DNA of 64,000 nt from an uncultured Prevotella sp. (GCA_946614435.1 CAMOGW010000009.1:1-64000), one strand, 5' to 3'. Shown: positions 8,040-17,246, numbered from the stretch's first letter. Numbers and translations: made by a program. The notes: generated by a model from the letters alone, not told the origin.

Positions 8040-10429
8040 TTAGAGCACCATTTAATTTCGTGCCAGTGAACGACCAACCGTATCTGCCAGGTGTCTGGGC
8101 AACTCAGATCTCACATGATATCCCTTTCGAAGATGGGATAAGTGGCTCATTAGCACTTACAATTCAAGCAAGGACTCCTGTTTTCATCAGCGACACCGTG
8201 CATGATGACAATACTATTGTGCATGAATTTTGCAACATTGTCGACTCAAATGGAGAAAAGCACTACTTCATACCAGGAACATCTATCAAGGGAATGATAA
8301 GAAATGTGATGGAGATTCTGTCCTTTGGGAAAATGTCGCAAGTTCAGAATCAAAGCTTTGGTATTCGTGACTTGAGTAATGGCACGGACGGTTTGTTCTA
8401 TCGCGCAAAAGTCAAGGTTGATAACGTTCATTGTGGATGGCTCAGAATGACTGATAGCGGCTACAGTGTGGATGATTGTGGCTTGCCTTGGCGTATTTCG
8501 GCAGAAGAAATCGATAGGAAATTTCACATCGGCTTGCTAAGATTCATTCAGGATGGGAAGAATTTCAAATCTGATGCTAACAAAACTGCTTTGAAGAAAT
8601 ATCAGATGTTTCGTGATGCTCATTTGGATGAAGAGCAGTTAACAGACTATTTCGTAACAGATAGTGGCAATGGAATATCTGCTGGTGGGCGTAAATTCGT
8701 ATGCTTTGGTCAAGGTGGAAATATTGGAACAATCGTCTTCACAGGGCAACCTGGCGTGCGTAAGCAAAAGTATGACGAAAAGAAGAAAAAGATGATTTGG
8801 TCAGGGAAGTTCTTCGAATTTGTCTTTCCTGAAGAAGTCGAGAACGAGAACGTACCTGTTCCGGAAAATGTATTTAAATCCTTTGAGTCGATTCATCAGA
8901 ATTCTTCTGACTATGTTAATTTCCGCAAGAAGCAACTTCGTAAAGGAGAAGCAATTCCAGTTTTCTTTATATATGATGAGAATGGTAATATAGACACGAT
9001 GGGCATCTCATATATGTTCAAATTTCCTGCTTTCAATTCGGTATATAATGGCATACCTCTTCCGCTTCTTAGTCAAGAAAAGCACGATTTGTGTGAATGT
9101 ATCTTTGGCTACACCGGTAAGGCCGAATCGCTGAAAGGACGTGTTTCGTTTACGGCAGCCAAACTGCAAGGTAATGCCACTTTGTGTAATACCGTCAGGT
9201 TGGCACTGGCTAAACCGCATCCTTCTTATTATCCATTGTATCTTGGTCAAGGACAAACTTGGAATTCAGAAAACGTAAGAATTGCAGGAAGAAAGCGCTA
9301 TCCTGTAAGAAATGCTGATTATCTTTTGAGGAGTGAAGGTACTGACAATATGAGCAGAACCATCCAACCTTTAGATAAAGGAACAGTTTTTAAAGGTGTT
9401 ATTCACTTCCACAACCTGCGACCTATCGAATTAGGCGCTCTCGTTTCCGCTATTGATTTTTGCCAGCATGAAGAGTGTTATCACAGCATCGGACAGGGCA
9501 AACCTTTAGGTTATGGCAAAGTGAAACTGAGTGTAACAGAATATGATTTGCAATTCAATTCAGAAAGCAAGAGATGCAATTTGGATAATGCACGAGAGGC
9601 ATTCACCAGTGAAATGTCAAGGAAATTCAATGGTTGGTCCAACTCTCCGCAACTATCAGAACTTTTTGCTATGGCAAGAGGCATTCCTAATGACAGAGTA
9701 TCAGAATTCCAATATATGAAAATGTCGATTACGGGTGAAGACAACGAGTTCAAGCAAGGGTTGAGTGACTATGCTAAGGGAAAACAACTGGGTTCCTTTA
9801 CTCAAATTTTGTTAGGAACCGTACAAACCATTAGGCAACAATCCAATGTGTCTGTCAATGCTAAGCGCGAAGACATTGAACTAAGACTGGCCAGCGAGCA
9901 AAAAGAAAGGGAACTTGCACTGGCAAAACAGCAAGAAAGAAAGGAACAGGAGCTTGCTAAGGAAAGAGCAGAAGAACTATTGATGGAACGGAAAAAGAAG
10001 ACAGAAGAGATTGCCAATCAGGCACGTGAGGCTATGATTAACAAGAACTACAAAGAGGCAATAGATCTTTTTAAGAAAGCTGCTTCATACGGAATTGACA
10101 CCTTTCAAGCAATAATAGACGAATGTCAGGCGAAGATTGACGAAATGATAACGTTGCAATCTGGCATCCAGTCTTATCTGGAAACGATAAAACTGGCCTC
10201 CATCCCTGCATTTGCCAATAATATGAAGAAGCGGAATAATATCGCTCCAATTATTCCTGAAGATGCTCCTTTCATTATCAGGAAAATAACAAGCGACTGG
10301 AATATGCTGAAATCGAACGAAAGGAATAATTGGCTTGACAGAAAGAAGTGGAGTCCAATAGAGAAAGAGTTAGGTGCTGACATTACAAATACAATCTTTG
10401 AAGGTGTAAAAGCTTTTCTAACAAAATAA
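8036..10429 (+). CDS. TIGR03986-like RAMP protein with long coiled-coil tail
   Basis: A 797-residue protein. The first 520 or so residues are RAMP-like: ALTIQARTPVFISD near 40-53, HYFIPGTSIKGMIRNVMEIL at 76-95, and a closing loop IGQGKPLGYGKVKL. This pattern is that of the TIGR03986 RAMP family. From about 611 to 660 there is a strongly charged coiled coil (repeats of EQKEREL, KQQERKEQE, ERAEELLMERKKK), followed by a TPR-like helical segment (AMINKNYKEAIDLFKKAASYG) to the end. The tail is not part of a normal RAMP and could dock a partner. A 2-base gap separates the stop codon overlap region from its neighbours, so it is in the same operon. Confidence 0.8.
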   Translation: MIRAPFNFVPVNDQPYLPGVWATQISHDIPFEDGISGSLALTIQARTPVFISDTVHDDNTIVHEFCNIVDSNGEKHYFIPGTSIKGMIRNVMEILSFGKMSQVQNQSFGIRDLSNGTDGLFYRAKVKVDNVHCGWLRMTDSGYSVDDCGLPWRISAEEIDRKFHIGLLRFIQDGKNFKSDANKTALKKYQMFRDAHLDEEQLTDYFVTDSGNGISAGGRKFVCFGQGGNIGTIVFTGQPGVRKQKYDEKKKKMIWSGKFFEFVFPEEVENENVPVPENVFKSFESIHQNSSDYVNFRKKQLRKGEAIPVFFIYDENGNIDTMGISYMFKFPAFNSVYNGIPLPLLSQEKHDLCECIFGYTGKAESLKGRVSFTAAKLQGNATLCNTVRLALAKPHPSYYPLYLGQGQTWNSENVRIAGRKRYPVRNADYLLRSEGTDNMSRTIQPLDKGTVFKGVIHFHNLRPIELGALVSAIDFCQHEECYHSIGQGKPLGYGKVKLSVTEYDLQFNSESKRCNLDNAREAFTSEMSRKFNGWSNSPQLSELFAMARGIPNDRVSEFQYMKMSITGEDNEFKQGLSDYAKGKQLGSFTQILLGTVQTIRQQSNVSVNAKREDIELRLASEQKERELALAKQQERKEQELAKERAEELLMERKKKTEEIANQAREAMINKNYKEAIDLFKKAASYGIDTFQAIIDECQAKIDEMITLQSGIQSYLETIKLASIPAFANNMKKRNNIAPIIPEDAPFIIRKITSDWNMLKSNERNNWLDRKKWSPIEKELGADITNTIFEGVKAFLTK

Positions 10430-10435
10430 ACAAAT

Positions 10436-11815
10436 ATGCCCCGCAAAGTATTTATCTCTTTTTTAGGAACCAACAACTATGTGCAGTGCAGATACGACAT
10501 CAATGGTGTCGTGTCTGCACCGGTGCGCTTTGTGCAGGAAGCCCTGATAGAGCACCTGTGCAAAGACTGGACTGCAAAAGACAGAATCCTGATATTCTGC
10601 ACCTCCAAGGAAACGACGGGTGAGAACGGGTCGAAGGAAATCAACTGGCTCGACAACGGACAATCGAAAGTGTCTGACGATTCGGAAAAGATAGGGCTGG
10701 AACATAGGTTGCGTGACTTACAGCAGCGAACGGGCTTGGCTACACCCATTGAGCAGATTGACATTGAGGCGGGCTTCTCTGAAGCTGAAATATGGAGCAT
10801 CTTCGATGTCGTTTATAATAAGCTGCAACCCGATGACCAGATTTTCTTCGACGTGACCCATGCCTTCCGCTCCATCCCGCTCTTCTCTATCGTGCTCTTC
10901 AACTACTCCAGATTTATGAAGGACACACGCCTCATCACAATCATGTATGGTGCCTTTGAGAAGTTGGGGCCTGCATACAAGGTGAAGGAACTGCCTGTCG
11001 AAGAGAGGCTGGCACCTGTCATCGACCTCACCAATATCGCCCGTTTGCAGGAGTACAACCAGATTGCCAGCAGTCTGAAAGACTTCGGAAAGGTGAAACA
11101 ACTGAAGGAGGCTATCACTACAGAACTGGAAACCAGTACAGATCAGGCCATCCGTGACTTGGGAAAGTCTATCGCCGAACTGGATGAATATATCGCCACC
11201 ATCGACCTGAAAGAGATCAAGGCAGGCAAATTCATCTCAAAGTTCAGAAACAACTACAAGAACGTCAGGAAGAAGAAAAAACTGGTGAAGCCCATCAGTA
11301 ATATTCTTGACGAGCTATATAAAGAGACTGAGGACTTTGTGGAAACGAATAGCTTCCGCAACATCGAAGTGGCCATCAACTGGACCATTAAGCACGATAT
11401 GTTGATGCAGGCCTATCCTTTGGCCGAAGAGTATGTCATTCTTCGCGTATCCAGCATGTTCAGTGAACAGAGACCACGTCAGCTGACACCTAAGAAGTTT
11501 GGTGAGTTCATATCAAGTATCCTCGGTATTCCAGAACCAGACTTTCAGCAGAAGAACTGGAAGTATGATCTGGCTGTTTTCCCGGACTTGGCAGATGAAT
11601 TGTCGGAAGACTTCCTGATAAGAGAGCTTCGCCCCTTGTACGACCGCGTCAGACAGTCGCGCAACTCGTTGGCTCACGGTAATGGGGCCATCAAATATGG
11701 CGAGCTGAAGCAAGGCATCCCCGACATTATTGAGTGCATCAAGTATCTGAATGCCGAGTATGAGCTTTATGCTTCCACCAGGTACATCATGGAGAATTGC
11801 TATGGAGCAGAGTGA
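10436..11815 (+). CDS. CARF-HEPN ribonuclease, TIGR02221/Csx1-like
   Basis: A 459-residue effector. The N-terminal half is a CARF domain of the TIGR02221 (Csx2) kind: VFISFLGTNNY at 5-15 and the ligand-site motif FFDVTHAFRSIP at 137-148. The C-terminus carries a HEPN catalytic motif RNSLAH (Rx4H) at 409-414. Such enzymes bind cyclic oligoadenylate made by Cas10 and then cut RNA nonspecifically. A lysine-rich segment (residues 265-290) links the two parts. It follows the last RAMP gene by six bases and its end overlaps the helicase gene by 14 bases. Confidence 0.9.
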   Translation: MPRKVFISFLGTNNYVQCRYDINGVVSAPVRFVQEALIEHLCKDWTAKDRILIFCTSKETTGENGSKEINWLDNGQSKVSDDSEKIGLEHRLRDLQQRTGLATPIEQIDIEAGFSEAEIWSIFDVVYNKLQPDDQIFFDVTHAFRSIPLFSIVLFNYSRFMKDTRLITIMYGAFEKLGPAYKVKELPVEERLAPVIDLTNIARLQEYNQIASSLKDFGKVKQLKEAITTELETSTDQAIRDLGKSIAELDEYIATIDLKEIKAGKFISKFRNNYKNVRKKKKLVKPISNILDELYKETEDFVETNSFRNIEVAINWTIKHDMLMQAYPLAEEYVILRVSSMFSEQRPRQLTPKKFGEFISSILGIPEPDFQQKNWKYDLAVFPDLADELSEDFLIRELRPLYDRVRQSRNSLAHGNGAIKYGELKQGIPDIIECIKYLNAEYELYASTRYIMENCYGAE

Positions 11816-13274
11816 TATTTCGAAGATTAAGCTGACCACCAGCCAGGAGAATGTGTTGAAGCAGATTCTTCTCTTTGTTAATGAGTCCAATGACAGAATA
11901 TTCATTCTGAAAGGCTATGCCGGTACGGGCAAGACCACGCTGATGCGCTATCTCATCAAGTCGCTGGCTGATAAAGGTAAGCATTATCGTCTGCTGGCCT
12001 CTACCGGTCGTGCGGCCAAGGTGCTTGCCAACCTGTCGGAAGCCAATGGGCAGACATCCACCATCCATTCGATGGTCTATTCCTTCAACGGCCTCAACAA
12101 AGAGTTCGGAGAGAAAGAGGAACCTAAGGTCGATAAGGACGGCCAGCTGTTTCTGGTGTTCGAGCCTTCCAAGCTGGATGAGAAAGCCAGTCCCGAAACC
12201 GTCTATATCATCGACGAGGCATCGATGGTGTCCGACGTAGCCACGAAAGATGTGACTCAGGCCAAGTTTGGCGATGGTCGCCTTTTGAAGGAACTGTTGG
12301 AGTACGACCCCCGTCCAGGCAGCAAGTTTGTGTTCGTAGGCGATCCCTGTCAGCTGCCTCCTATTGAGCAATACTACTCGCCCGCGCTGATGAAAGACTA
12401 TTTCAGCAGAGAGTTTTCAATGAACGCCCAGGAAGCCCAGCTTACCGAGATTATGCGTCAGAAGGGCGTCTGTGGCATTGTTGATGCTTCCAAGCAGATT
12501 CGCCGTCTCTATAACGCGGCCCCCGAAAGCAGCCAGATGTATGGCTCGCAGAAACTCTGGGGATTCCTGCCCTTCCGTCGGTACAAGGACATCCTGCTTC
12601 ACCCCAACCTGGAGTCGATGCTCAACGACTATGTGGCAAAGGTGCAGGCGTCGGGGTTGAACAGTGCCGTCTGCATCTGCCGAAGCAACAAGGCTTGCAG
12701 TCAGTTGTCGGCTATGATTCGCCAGAAGCTGGGCTACACCGACAGCCGCATTCAGAAGGGCGACCTACTGATGGTCATTCAGAACAATATGCCCACAGGA
12801 CTGATGAACGGCGATATGGTCACCGTAGAGGAAATTGCCCCGCAGACGGTGACGAGGGCTCGGCTCACCTTCCGTCAGGTGAAGGTGAAGGAGCTGTTTA
12901 CAGGTCATACCTATACAACCCTGCTGATAGAGGAAATTGCCTATCAGGGACGCCTGAATCTTGACAACAGTCAACAGCAAGCCCTCTTTGTTGACTTCAT
13001 CCTTCGAATGCAGGAGAAGGGCGTCACCCAGAAGCAGAACAAGGCTTTCTATGATGCCATGTTCCGAGATCCCTACCTCAATGCACTACGTTGCGTGTTT
13101 GGATATGCCATCACCTGCCACAAGTCGCAGGGCGGTGAATGGGAAGATGTCTATGTACACGTGCCACGCAACATCACGCTCAACCCCACGAAGGAGACTT
13201 ACCAGTGGGTATATACCTCGATGACCCGTGCAAGGAATACGCTGCACATGATCGACGATTTCTATATAAAATAA
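11802..13274 (+). CDS. RecD-like superfamily 1 ATPase/helicase in the cas operon
   Basis: A 490-residue protein. Walker A is GYAGTGKTT (38-46), Walker B IIDEAS (136-141), a later helicase motif THIS-type TCHKSQGGEWEDV, and a motif VI-like YTSMTRARNT near the end. This is the RecD2/Dda group of DNA helicases, without an obvious extra domain. I chose the ATG at 11802, preceded by GGAGAATTGCT, because the longer frame starts well inside the CARF-HEPN gene. Translation is likely coupled through the 14-base overlap. A helicase is not a standard type III component, so its role here is unknown; it could also be a passenger. Confidence 0.85.
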   Translation: MEQSDISKIKLTTSQENVLKQILLFVNESNDRIFILKGYAGTGKTTLMRYLIKSLADKGKHYRLLASTGRAAKVLANLSEANGQTSTIHSMVYSFNGLNKEFGEKEEPKVDKDGQLFLVFEPSKLDEKASPETVYIIDEASMVSDVATKDVTQAKFGDGRLLKELLEYDPRPGSKFVFVGDPCQLPPIEQYYSPALMKDYFSREFSMNAQEAQLTEIMRQKGVCGIVDASKQIRRLYNAAPESSQMYGSQKLWGFLPFRRYKDILLHPNLESMLNDYVAKVQASGLNSAVCICRSNKACSQLSAMIRQKLGYTDSRIQKGDLLMVIQNNMPTGLMNGDMVTVEEIAPQTVTRARLTFRQVKVKELFTGHTYTTLLIEEIAYQGRLNLDNSQQQALFVDFILRMQEKGVTQKQNKAFYDAMFRDPYLNALRCVFGYAITCHKSQGGEWEDVYVHVPRNITLNPTKETYQWVYTSMTRARNTLHMIDDFYIK

Positions 13275-13284
13275 AAACGGTACT

Positions 13285-14811
13285 ATGTTTATCAACTTGA
13301 CTAATCATCCGTCCTCAGGATGGAGCGAGGAGCAACGTAAGGCTGCCGAGAGCTATGGCGAGATTCAGGACATTCCCTTCCCACTCGTCGATGAGAATGC
13401 TTCTGAAGCAGAACTTCTGCGTCTGGCAGACAAATACTTTGCGCAGATTCTAAGTTTGGGAAACCCTGAGGACCTGACCGTCCATATTATGGGCGAGCAT
13501 ACTTTCTGCTACGCCCTCATCTCAAAACTGCAGCAGGAGGGCATTCGCTGTGTGGCATCTTGTACCGAGCACGATACCTTTATCAACGAGAAAGGCCAGA
13601 AAGTGTCCACTTTCCATTTTGCACGGTTCCGTGAATATGTCCCCCCGAAGGCATCGCGCAGGTGGATAAGATTCAAGGAACGTGCCGCCTCGCTGTTGGC
13701 CTATCCCTTCAGGCGTAAAGGCTTTTATTGCTGGATGGCGTTACTGGCCATCTGGCTATGCGAGACCAGCATTGTGGTTTTCTTGCAGACAAACTGTTCT
13801 GCGGCTGTGATGATGGGAGGCATTATGGCCAGTCTGATGATTATTCTCTATCCTATATCAAGAGTTGCAGGACTGAGATTCAGCATACGCAGTACTATCG
13901 TGAGCAAGCTGCTGGCCAATACTATCGCGCCCACTACCTTAGGCACGCTCTATTTGCTTACCTTTGTCATACACATTGGCTGGGCTACCAATGCGGTTCT
14001 TGGACTCTATACCGAACATGATGCGAAGCTCTTCGGCATTTTGGTTTCATCGGGTGTCTGCCTCATTGGACTGCTGGCTGTCATCTTCTATTTCCCAGAT
14101 GGCCGTCAAGTAAAGGACGACCATCCTGAACAGGTGTTCATATCTGGCATTTCAGCTATTAACATCAAGCAAGATAATTGGCCAAAGGATTACAACGGAT
14201 TGAATCTTATTCCCCTCGTCCGCATTTTCCAGCTGTTGCGAGACGATGCCACAAAATCCCGATTGGTCATTCTCCATACCGATGCATTCAAGGACAACGA
14301 TTCCTACTATGCCACGCTGAAGCACATCATGGGGTTGGTAGAGCCTTCGGCCATTCCTGCCATTGAGAATCGCAAAACCACAGAGGAGAAACTGAAGGTC
14401 TTGATTCGGGAAATTGCAAAACGGGAGTTTATGGGGGATGACCATAAGATAAGGTTGATTGAGGAAATGGAGATAGAGTTTACCAGGTCTTGCAGTTATT
14501 TTGAGAACTTTGAAATAGCATATAGCATTCTTGAAAGTAGGGTTAGGGAACTGGACGATGAACAGCACCAGCTTTACTTCAACCTGACCCCAGGTACTGG
14601 CATTATCGGGTCGCTCATCACATTGATGGCTATCGACGGTGATCGCGAACTTTACTATTATAGTCAGAAGCCTATGCCTGCCGAGCTCAAGACAGAGGAA
14701 GAGAAAAGGGCATTCAGAAGTGAGCTGCTTCTGCCTGTAGAAAAGAGCAAAGTACCCCTTCAGGCTCTTCTCTCTCAGGCATTGGAGACCATGCAGTACA
14801 ACAACAAGTAG
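13285..14811 (+). CDS. Four-pass membrane protein with C-terminal CARF-like domain
   Basis: A 508-residue protein in three parts. Residues 1-120 form a soluble domain (FINLTNHPSSGWSEEQ, then DIPFP, then VHIMGEHTFCYAL) that in size and motif placement recalls the short Csx15/Csx16/Csx20 ring-nuclease families. Four hydrophobic segments follow at about 147-168, 173-192, 212-233 and 248-270. Residues 283-462 look like a CARF domain, with VFISGIS at its first strand and YFNLTPGTGIIGSLITLMA carrying the typical ligand-loop motif. I infer an inner-membrane effector gated by cyclic oligoadenylate, perhaps with its own signal-removing domain. It is the last gene of the operon, 10 bases after the helicase. 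Confidence 0.75.
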   Translation: MFINLTNHPSSGWSEEQRKAAESYGEIQDIPFPLVDENASEAELLRLADKYFAQILSLGNPEDLTVHIMGEHTFCYALISKLQQEGIRCVASCTEHDTFINEKGQKVSTFHFARFREYVPPKASRRWIRFKERAASLLAYPFRRKGFYCWMALLAIWLCETSIVVFLQTNCSAAVMMGGIMASLMIILYPISRVAGLRFSIRSTIVSKLLANTIAPTTLGTLYLLTFVIHIGWATNAVLGLYTEHDAKLFGILVSSGVCLIGLLAVIFYFPDGRQVKDDHPEQVFISGISAINIKQDNWPKDYNGLNLIPLVRIFQLLRDDATKSRLVILHTDAFKDNDSYYATLKHIMGLVEPSAIPAIENRKTTEEKLKVLIREIAKREFMGDDHKIRLIEEMEIEFTRSCSYFENFEIAYSILESRVRELDDEQHQLYFNLTPGTGIIGSLITLMAIDGDRELYYYSQKPMPAELKTEEEKRAFRSELLLPVEKSKVPLQALLSQALETMQYNNK

Positions 14812-14950
14812 CCCGTGCTACACATCTGTCAACTGTTGCCATATTTTCTTCGTTGGCAGCGTTCTTTGACTTATTGATACCCAAGGACAGAGGTAAAACA
14901 TTTGCGAAATATTTCTACCTGTACGGTTGAAAGAAATACGTATATAAGTT

Positions 14951-15036
14951 GAAAGAAATTACCATAATATCCATAATTTTTATTCAAAAGAGTTTATGAG
15001 GACATAAAAATTATGATAATTATGCAAATTTCTTTC
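14951..15036. repeat. Imperfect inverted repeat, MITE-like, copy 1
   Basis: The left arm starts GAAAGAAATTACCATAAT and the right arm ends AATTATGCAAATTTCTTTC; the arms, about 33 bases, are nearly complementary around a short loop. A second copy with the same ends but a different centre lies at 41168-41286. It has no coding capacity. It is either a small mobile inverted-repeat element or a recurrent intergenic hairpin. Confidence 0.75.
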
Positions 15037-15040
15037 CAAT

Positions 15041-15219
15041 AATTAGCACATTTAATCAGTGGGCTATGCAGCCTGGAGCGCTCAAAACCCCAATATTTGA
15101 CATTGAAAAATGTGGGCATTTGCGAAAAAATGGGCTATGTCCCTATAAGTGGCTGAGAACAAGGATATAAGAAGGACAAGGGGAATAAGCAGCTTCTCAA
15201 ATCATTAGATTACAGGATT
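15041..15219 (+). promoter_or_regulatory. Probable CRISPR leader of the second, minimal array
   Basis: This gene-free stretch ends with the same 20-odd bases that precede the main array (ATCATTAGATTACAGGA at 15201-15217). By position the AT-rich sequence before it would be the leader. It also contains AGAACAAGGATAT at 15156, a fragment of the repeat core. The full leader of the main array is outside the window, so only the last bases can be compared. Confidence 0.55.
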
Positions 15220-15308
15220 GTTCTTTCTTCATTCCATTAGAACAAGGATTAAAATTCCATCTCGTGGAGCATGTCGTGGTCATTGAACTATTCCATTAGA
15301 ACAAGGAT
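15220..15308 (+). CRISPR. Minimal CRISPR array: one repeat, one spacer, one decayed repeat
   Basis: Bases 15220-15255 equal the repeat of the main array except for the last base (ATTAAAAT instead of ATTAAAAC). After a spacer of 23 to 35 bases, TTCCATTAGAACAAGGAT at 15291-15308 matches repeat positions 13-30; the first third of that second repeat is degenerate. It is therefore a relic or stalled array rather than a chance match. Confidence 0.85.
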
Positions 15309-15409
15309 ATGCTATAACTATACCCATTTGGATATGAAAAATCGCTTTCACTTCATGCAATGAGGACGAATATTTCAGTAAAAAATATGGCTGTTAAGAA
15401 AAAATGTAT

Positions 15410-15459
15410 TATCTTTGTAGCGATTTAACAACCTATAAATATAGATGCTATGTCTGTAC
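15410..15459 (+). promoter_or_regulatory. Promoter and start block of the kinase-AAA+ gene
   Basis: TATCTTTG at 15410-15417 is a good -7 element, followed by a 32-base untranslated leader and the ATG at 15450. The block 15411-15459 is repeated in decayed form at 1839-1890. No clear -33 element is seen. Confidence 0.65.
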
Positions 15460-17246
15460 TAACCAATAATCAACATATCGGTAAATATGAGGTGAAACGC
15501 CTGATAAAGGAAAGTCTCTATTGCGAGACGTATCGCGTGGAGGATGAAAACGAGAATCCCTTCTTCTTGAAAATCTTCGTGCTGAAGAATACACCTGAAA
15601 AGATGATTGACGAAGATGGATGGCTGCGCTATATTAATCTCTCAAAGCAGATCGTTCATAAGAATGTCATCACGTTCGTGGAGTGCGGAACTTACGAATG
15701 TGAAGAGTATGGCAAATGTCAGTATGTTGTCACTAACTACTTTGATGGAGAGCTATTAGCGGATAAGTTGCAGCGTGAAGGAAGCCTGCCCGTTGATGAG
15801 GCTGTGATCATTCTGAAGGATGTGCTTGCAGGGCTGAAGTATATGCATGAGCGCAATATCTTCCACAACGACATCACACCGAGAAACGTCATGCTGTCTG
15901 AGAAGACAGGCGGCACTGCAGAACTGATTGACATGAGCCACATCTCCAATGGGGTAGGAGGCTCCCCTCGTTTTGATACGTCTGATCTGGACGAACGGTA
16001 TCAGGCGAATACCACATTCGTTGGCATTTACAACAGCAGTACTGACTTGTTCTCTGCCGTGGCACTTTTCTATGCGATGATTTCGAATCGCGCGCCTTGG
16101 GATGTGTCTATTCCCGACGGAGCCCAAAGAAAAGAGCGTATCAAGGTTGTGAAGGAGACAAGGAAGAGCCAGTTGAATCTGGATGACCTGAAGGTGAGTG
16201 ATGGTTATAAGAGAATTCTCATGAAGGGGCTTGGTACCAATGGAACCTGTCAATACTCTGATGTGGATGAGTTGTTGATGGACTTGCAGAACCCCGATGA
16301 GGTGGAAGAAAGAAAACAGCCAGAGAATCCTGTCTGGCAGCGCCCTGAACAACGCGGCGGTGCTATGGATGACGAGAAGGCTGCTACGGAGGCAAAAGTG
16401 GAAGTTCAGAAAGGAAAGGGGCACGGCTTTAAGGATATAGCAGGTATGGATCAGCTGAAACAGATGCTCACGCAAAAAGTCATCTTTATTTTGAAGGACA
16501 AGGAGAAAGCTGCGAAATACAGACTGCTGCCGCCAAATGGTATGCTGTTCTACGGTCCTCCTGGATGTGGTAAAAGTTTTTTTGCAGAAAAATTCGCGGA
16601 GGAAACGGGCTTTAACTTCATGCTGGTGAAAGCGAGTGACTTGGGCAGTATCTATGTGCATGGTTCGCAGGGAAAAATTGCCGACCTCTTTAAGAAAGCA
16701 GAGGAGAGCAAGCCTACAATCATCTGTTTCGACGAGTTCGATGCCTTCGTCCCCAATCGCTCAAATACGGGGGCGGAGCATCAGGCAGGTGAGGTAAATG
16801 AGTTCCTCAGTCAGCTGAACAACTGCGCCCAGCGAGGCATCTTTGTCATTGCCACCAGCAATCGGCCCGACATGATAGACCCAGCAGTGCTCAGGACAGG
16901 ACGCATAGACAAGCTGGTGTATGTGCCTATGCCCGACAAGGAAGCGCGTCGCGAAATGTTCAAACTGCACCTGAGTGGCCGTCCGTGTGAGGGCATCGAT
17001 GAGGAACGGCTGGCTGAGTTGACCGATGGCTATATTGCCAGCGACATAGCTTATATCGTGAACGATGCTGCAATGGGAGCGGCCTTTAGCGACCAGCCCA
17101 TCTCACAGAAGTTGTTGGAGGAAACCATCAGCAGCATCCATCCGTCGGTAAGCAAGGATGTGCTCAGTACTTATGAGAACCTCCGCCAAAAGATGGAAGA
17201 TACCGAGAATAGGAACAGACGACCTAAAATCGGATTTATTCAATAA
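15450..17246 (+). CDS. Protein kinase-AAA+ ATPase fusion
   Basis: A 598-residue protein. Residues 10-280 are a eukaryotic-type kinase domain: a candidate beta-3 lysine at 41, catalytic loop HNDITPRN at 139-146 (HRD replaced by HND, the usual loop lysine by Thr), and DMS at 161-163 in the DFG place. Residues 325-560 are an AAA+ module of the FtsH/Cdc48 type: Walker A GPPGCGKS 369-376, Walker B ICFDEFD 425-431, and LRTGRID 481-487 with the arginine finger. The central aspartates are kept, so phosphotransfer is possible but needs testing. It has its own promoter just behind the relic array and is followed after 31 bases by a YbjN-like gene. Confidence 0.88.
   Translation: MSVLTNNQHIGKYEVKRLIKESLYCETYRVEDENENPFFLKIFVLKNTPEKMIDEDGWLRYINLSKQIVHKNVITFVECGTYECEEYGKCQYVVTNYFDGELLADKLQREGSLPVDEAVIILKDVLAGLKYMHERNIFHNDITPRNVMLSEKTGGTAELIDMSHISNGVGGSPRFDTSDLDERYQANTTFVGIYNSSTDLFSAVALFYAMISNRAPWDVSIPDGAQRKERIKVVKETRKSQLNLDDLKVSDGYKRILMKGLGTNGTCQYSDVDELLMDLQNPDEVEERKQPENPVWQRPEQRGGAMDDEKAATEAKVEVQKGKGHGFKDIAGMDQLKQMLTQKVIFILKDKEKAAKYRLLPPNGMLFYGPPGCGKSFFAEKFAEETGFNFMLVKASDLGSIYVHGSQGKIADLFKKAEESKPTIICFDEFDAFVPNRSNTGAEHQAGEVNEFLSQLNNCAQRGIFVIATSNRPDMIDPAVLRTGRIDKLVYVPMPDKEARREMFKLHLSGRPCEGIDEERLAELTDGYIASDIAYIVNDAAMGAAFSDQPISQKLLEETISSIHPSVSKDVLSTYENLRQKMEDTENRNRRPKIGFIQ

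Noticed and set aside
14812..14870. A hairpin-like stretch after the membrane CARF gene that might be a terminator
   Set aside because: The best stem (GTTGCCA with TGGCAGC) is short, has a mismatch and is not followed by a clear T run.
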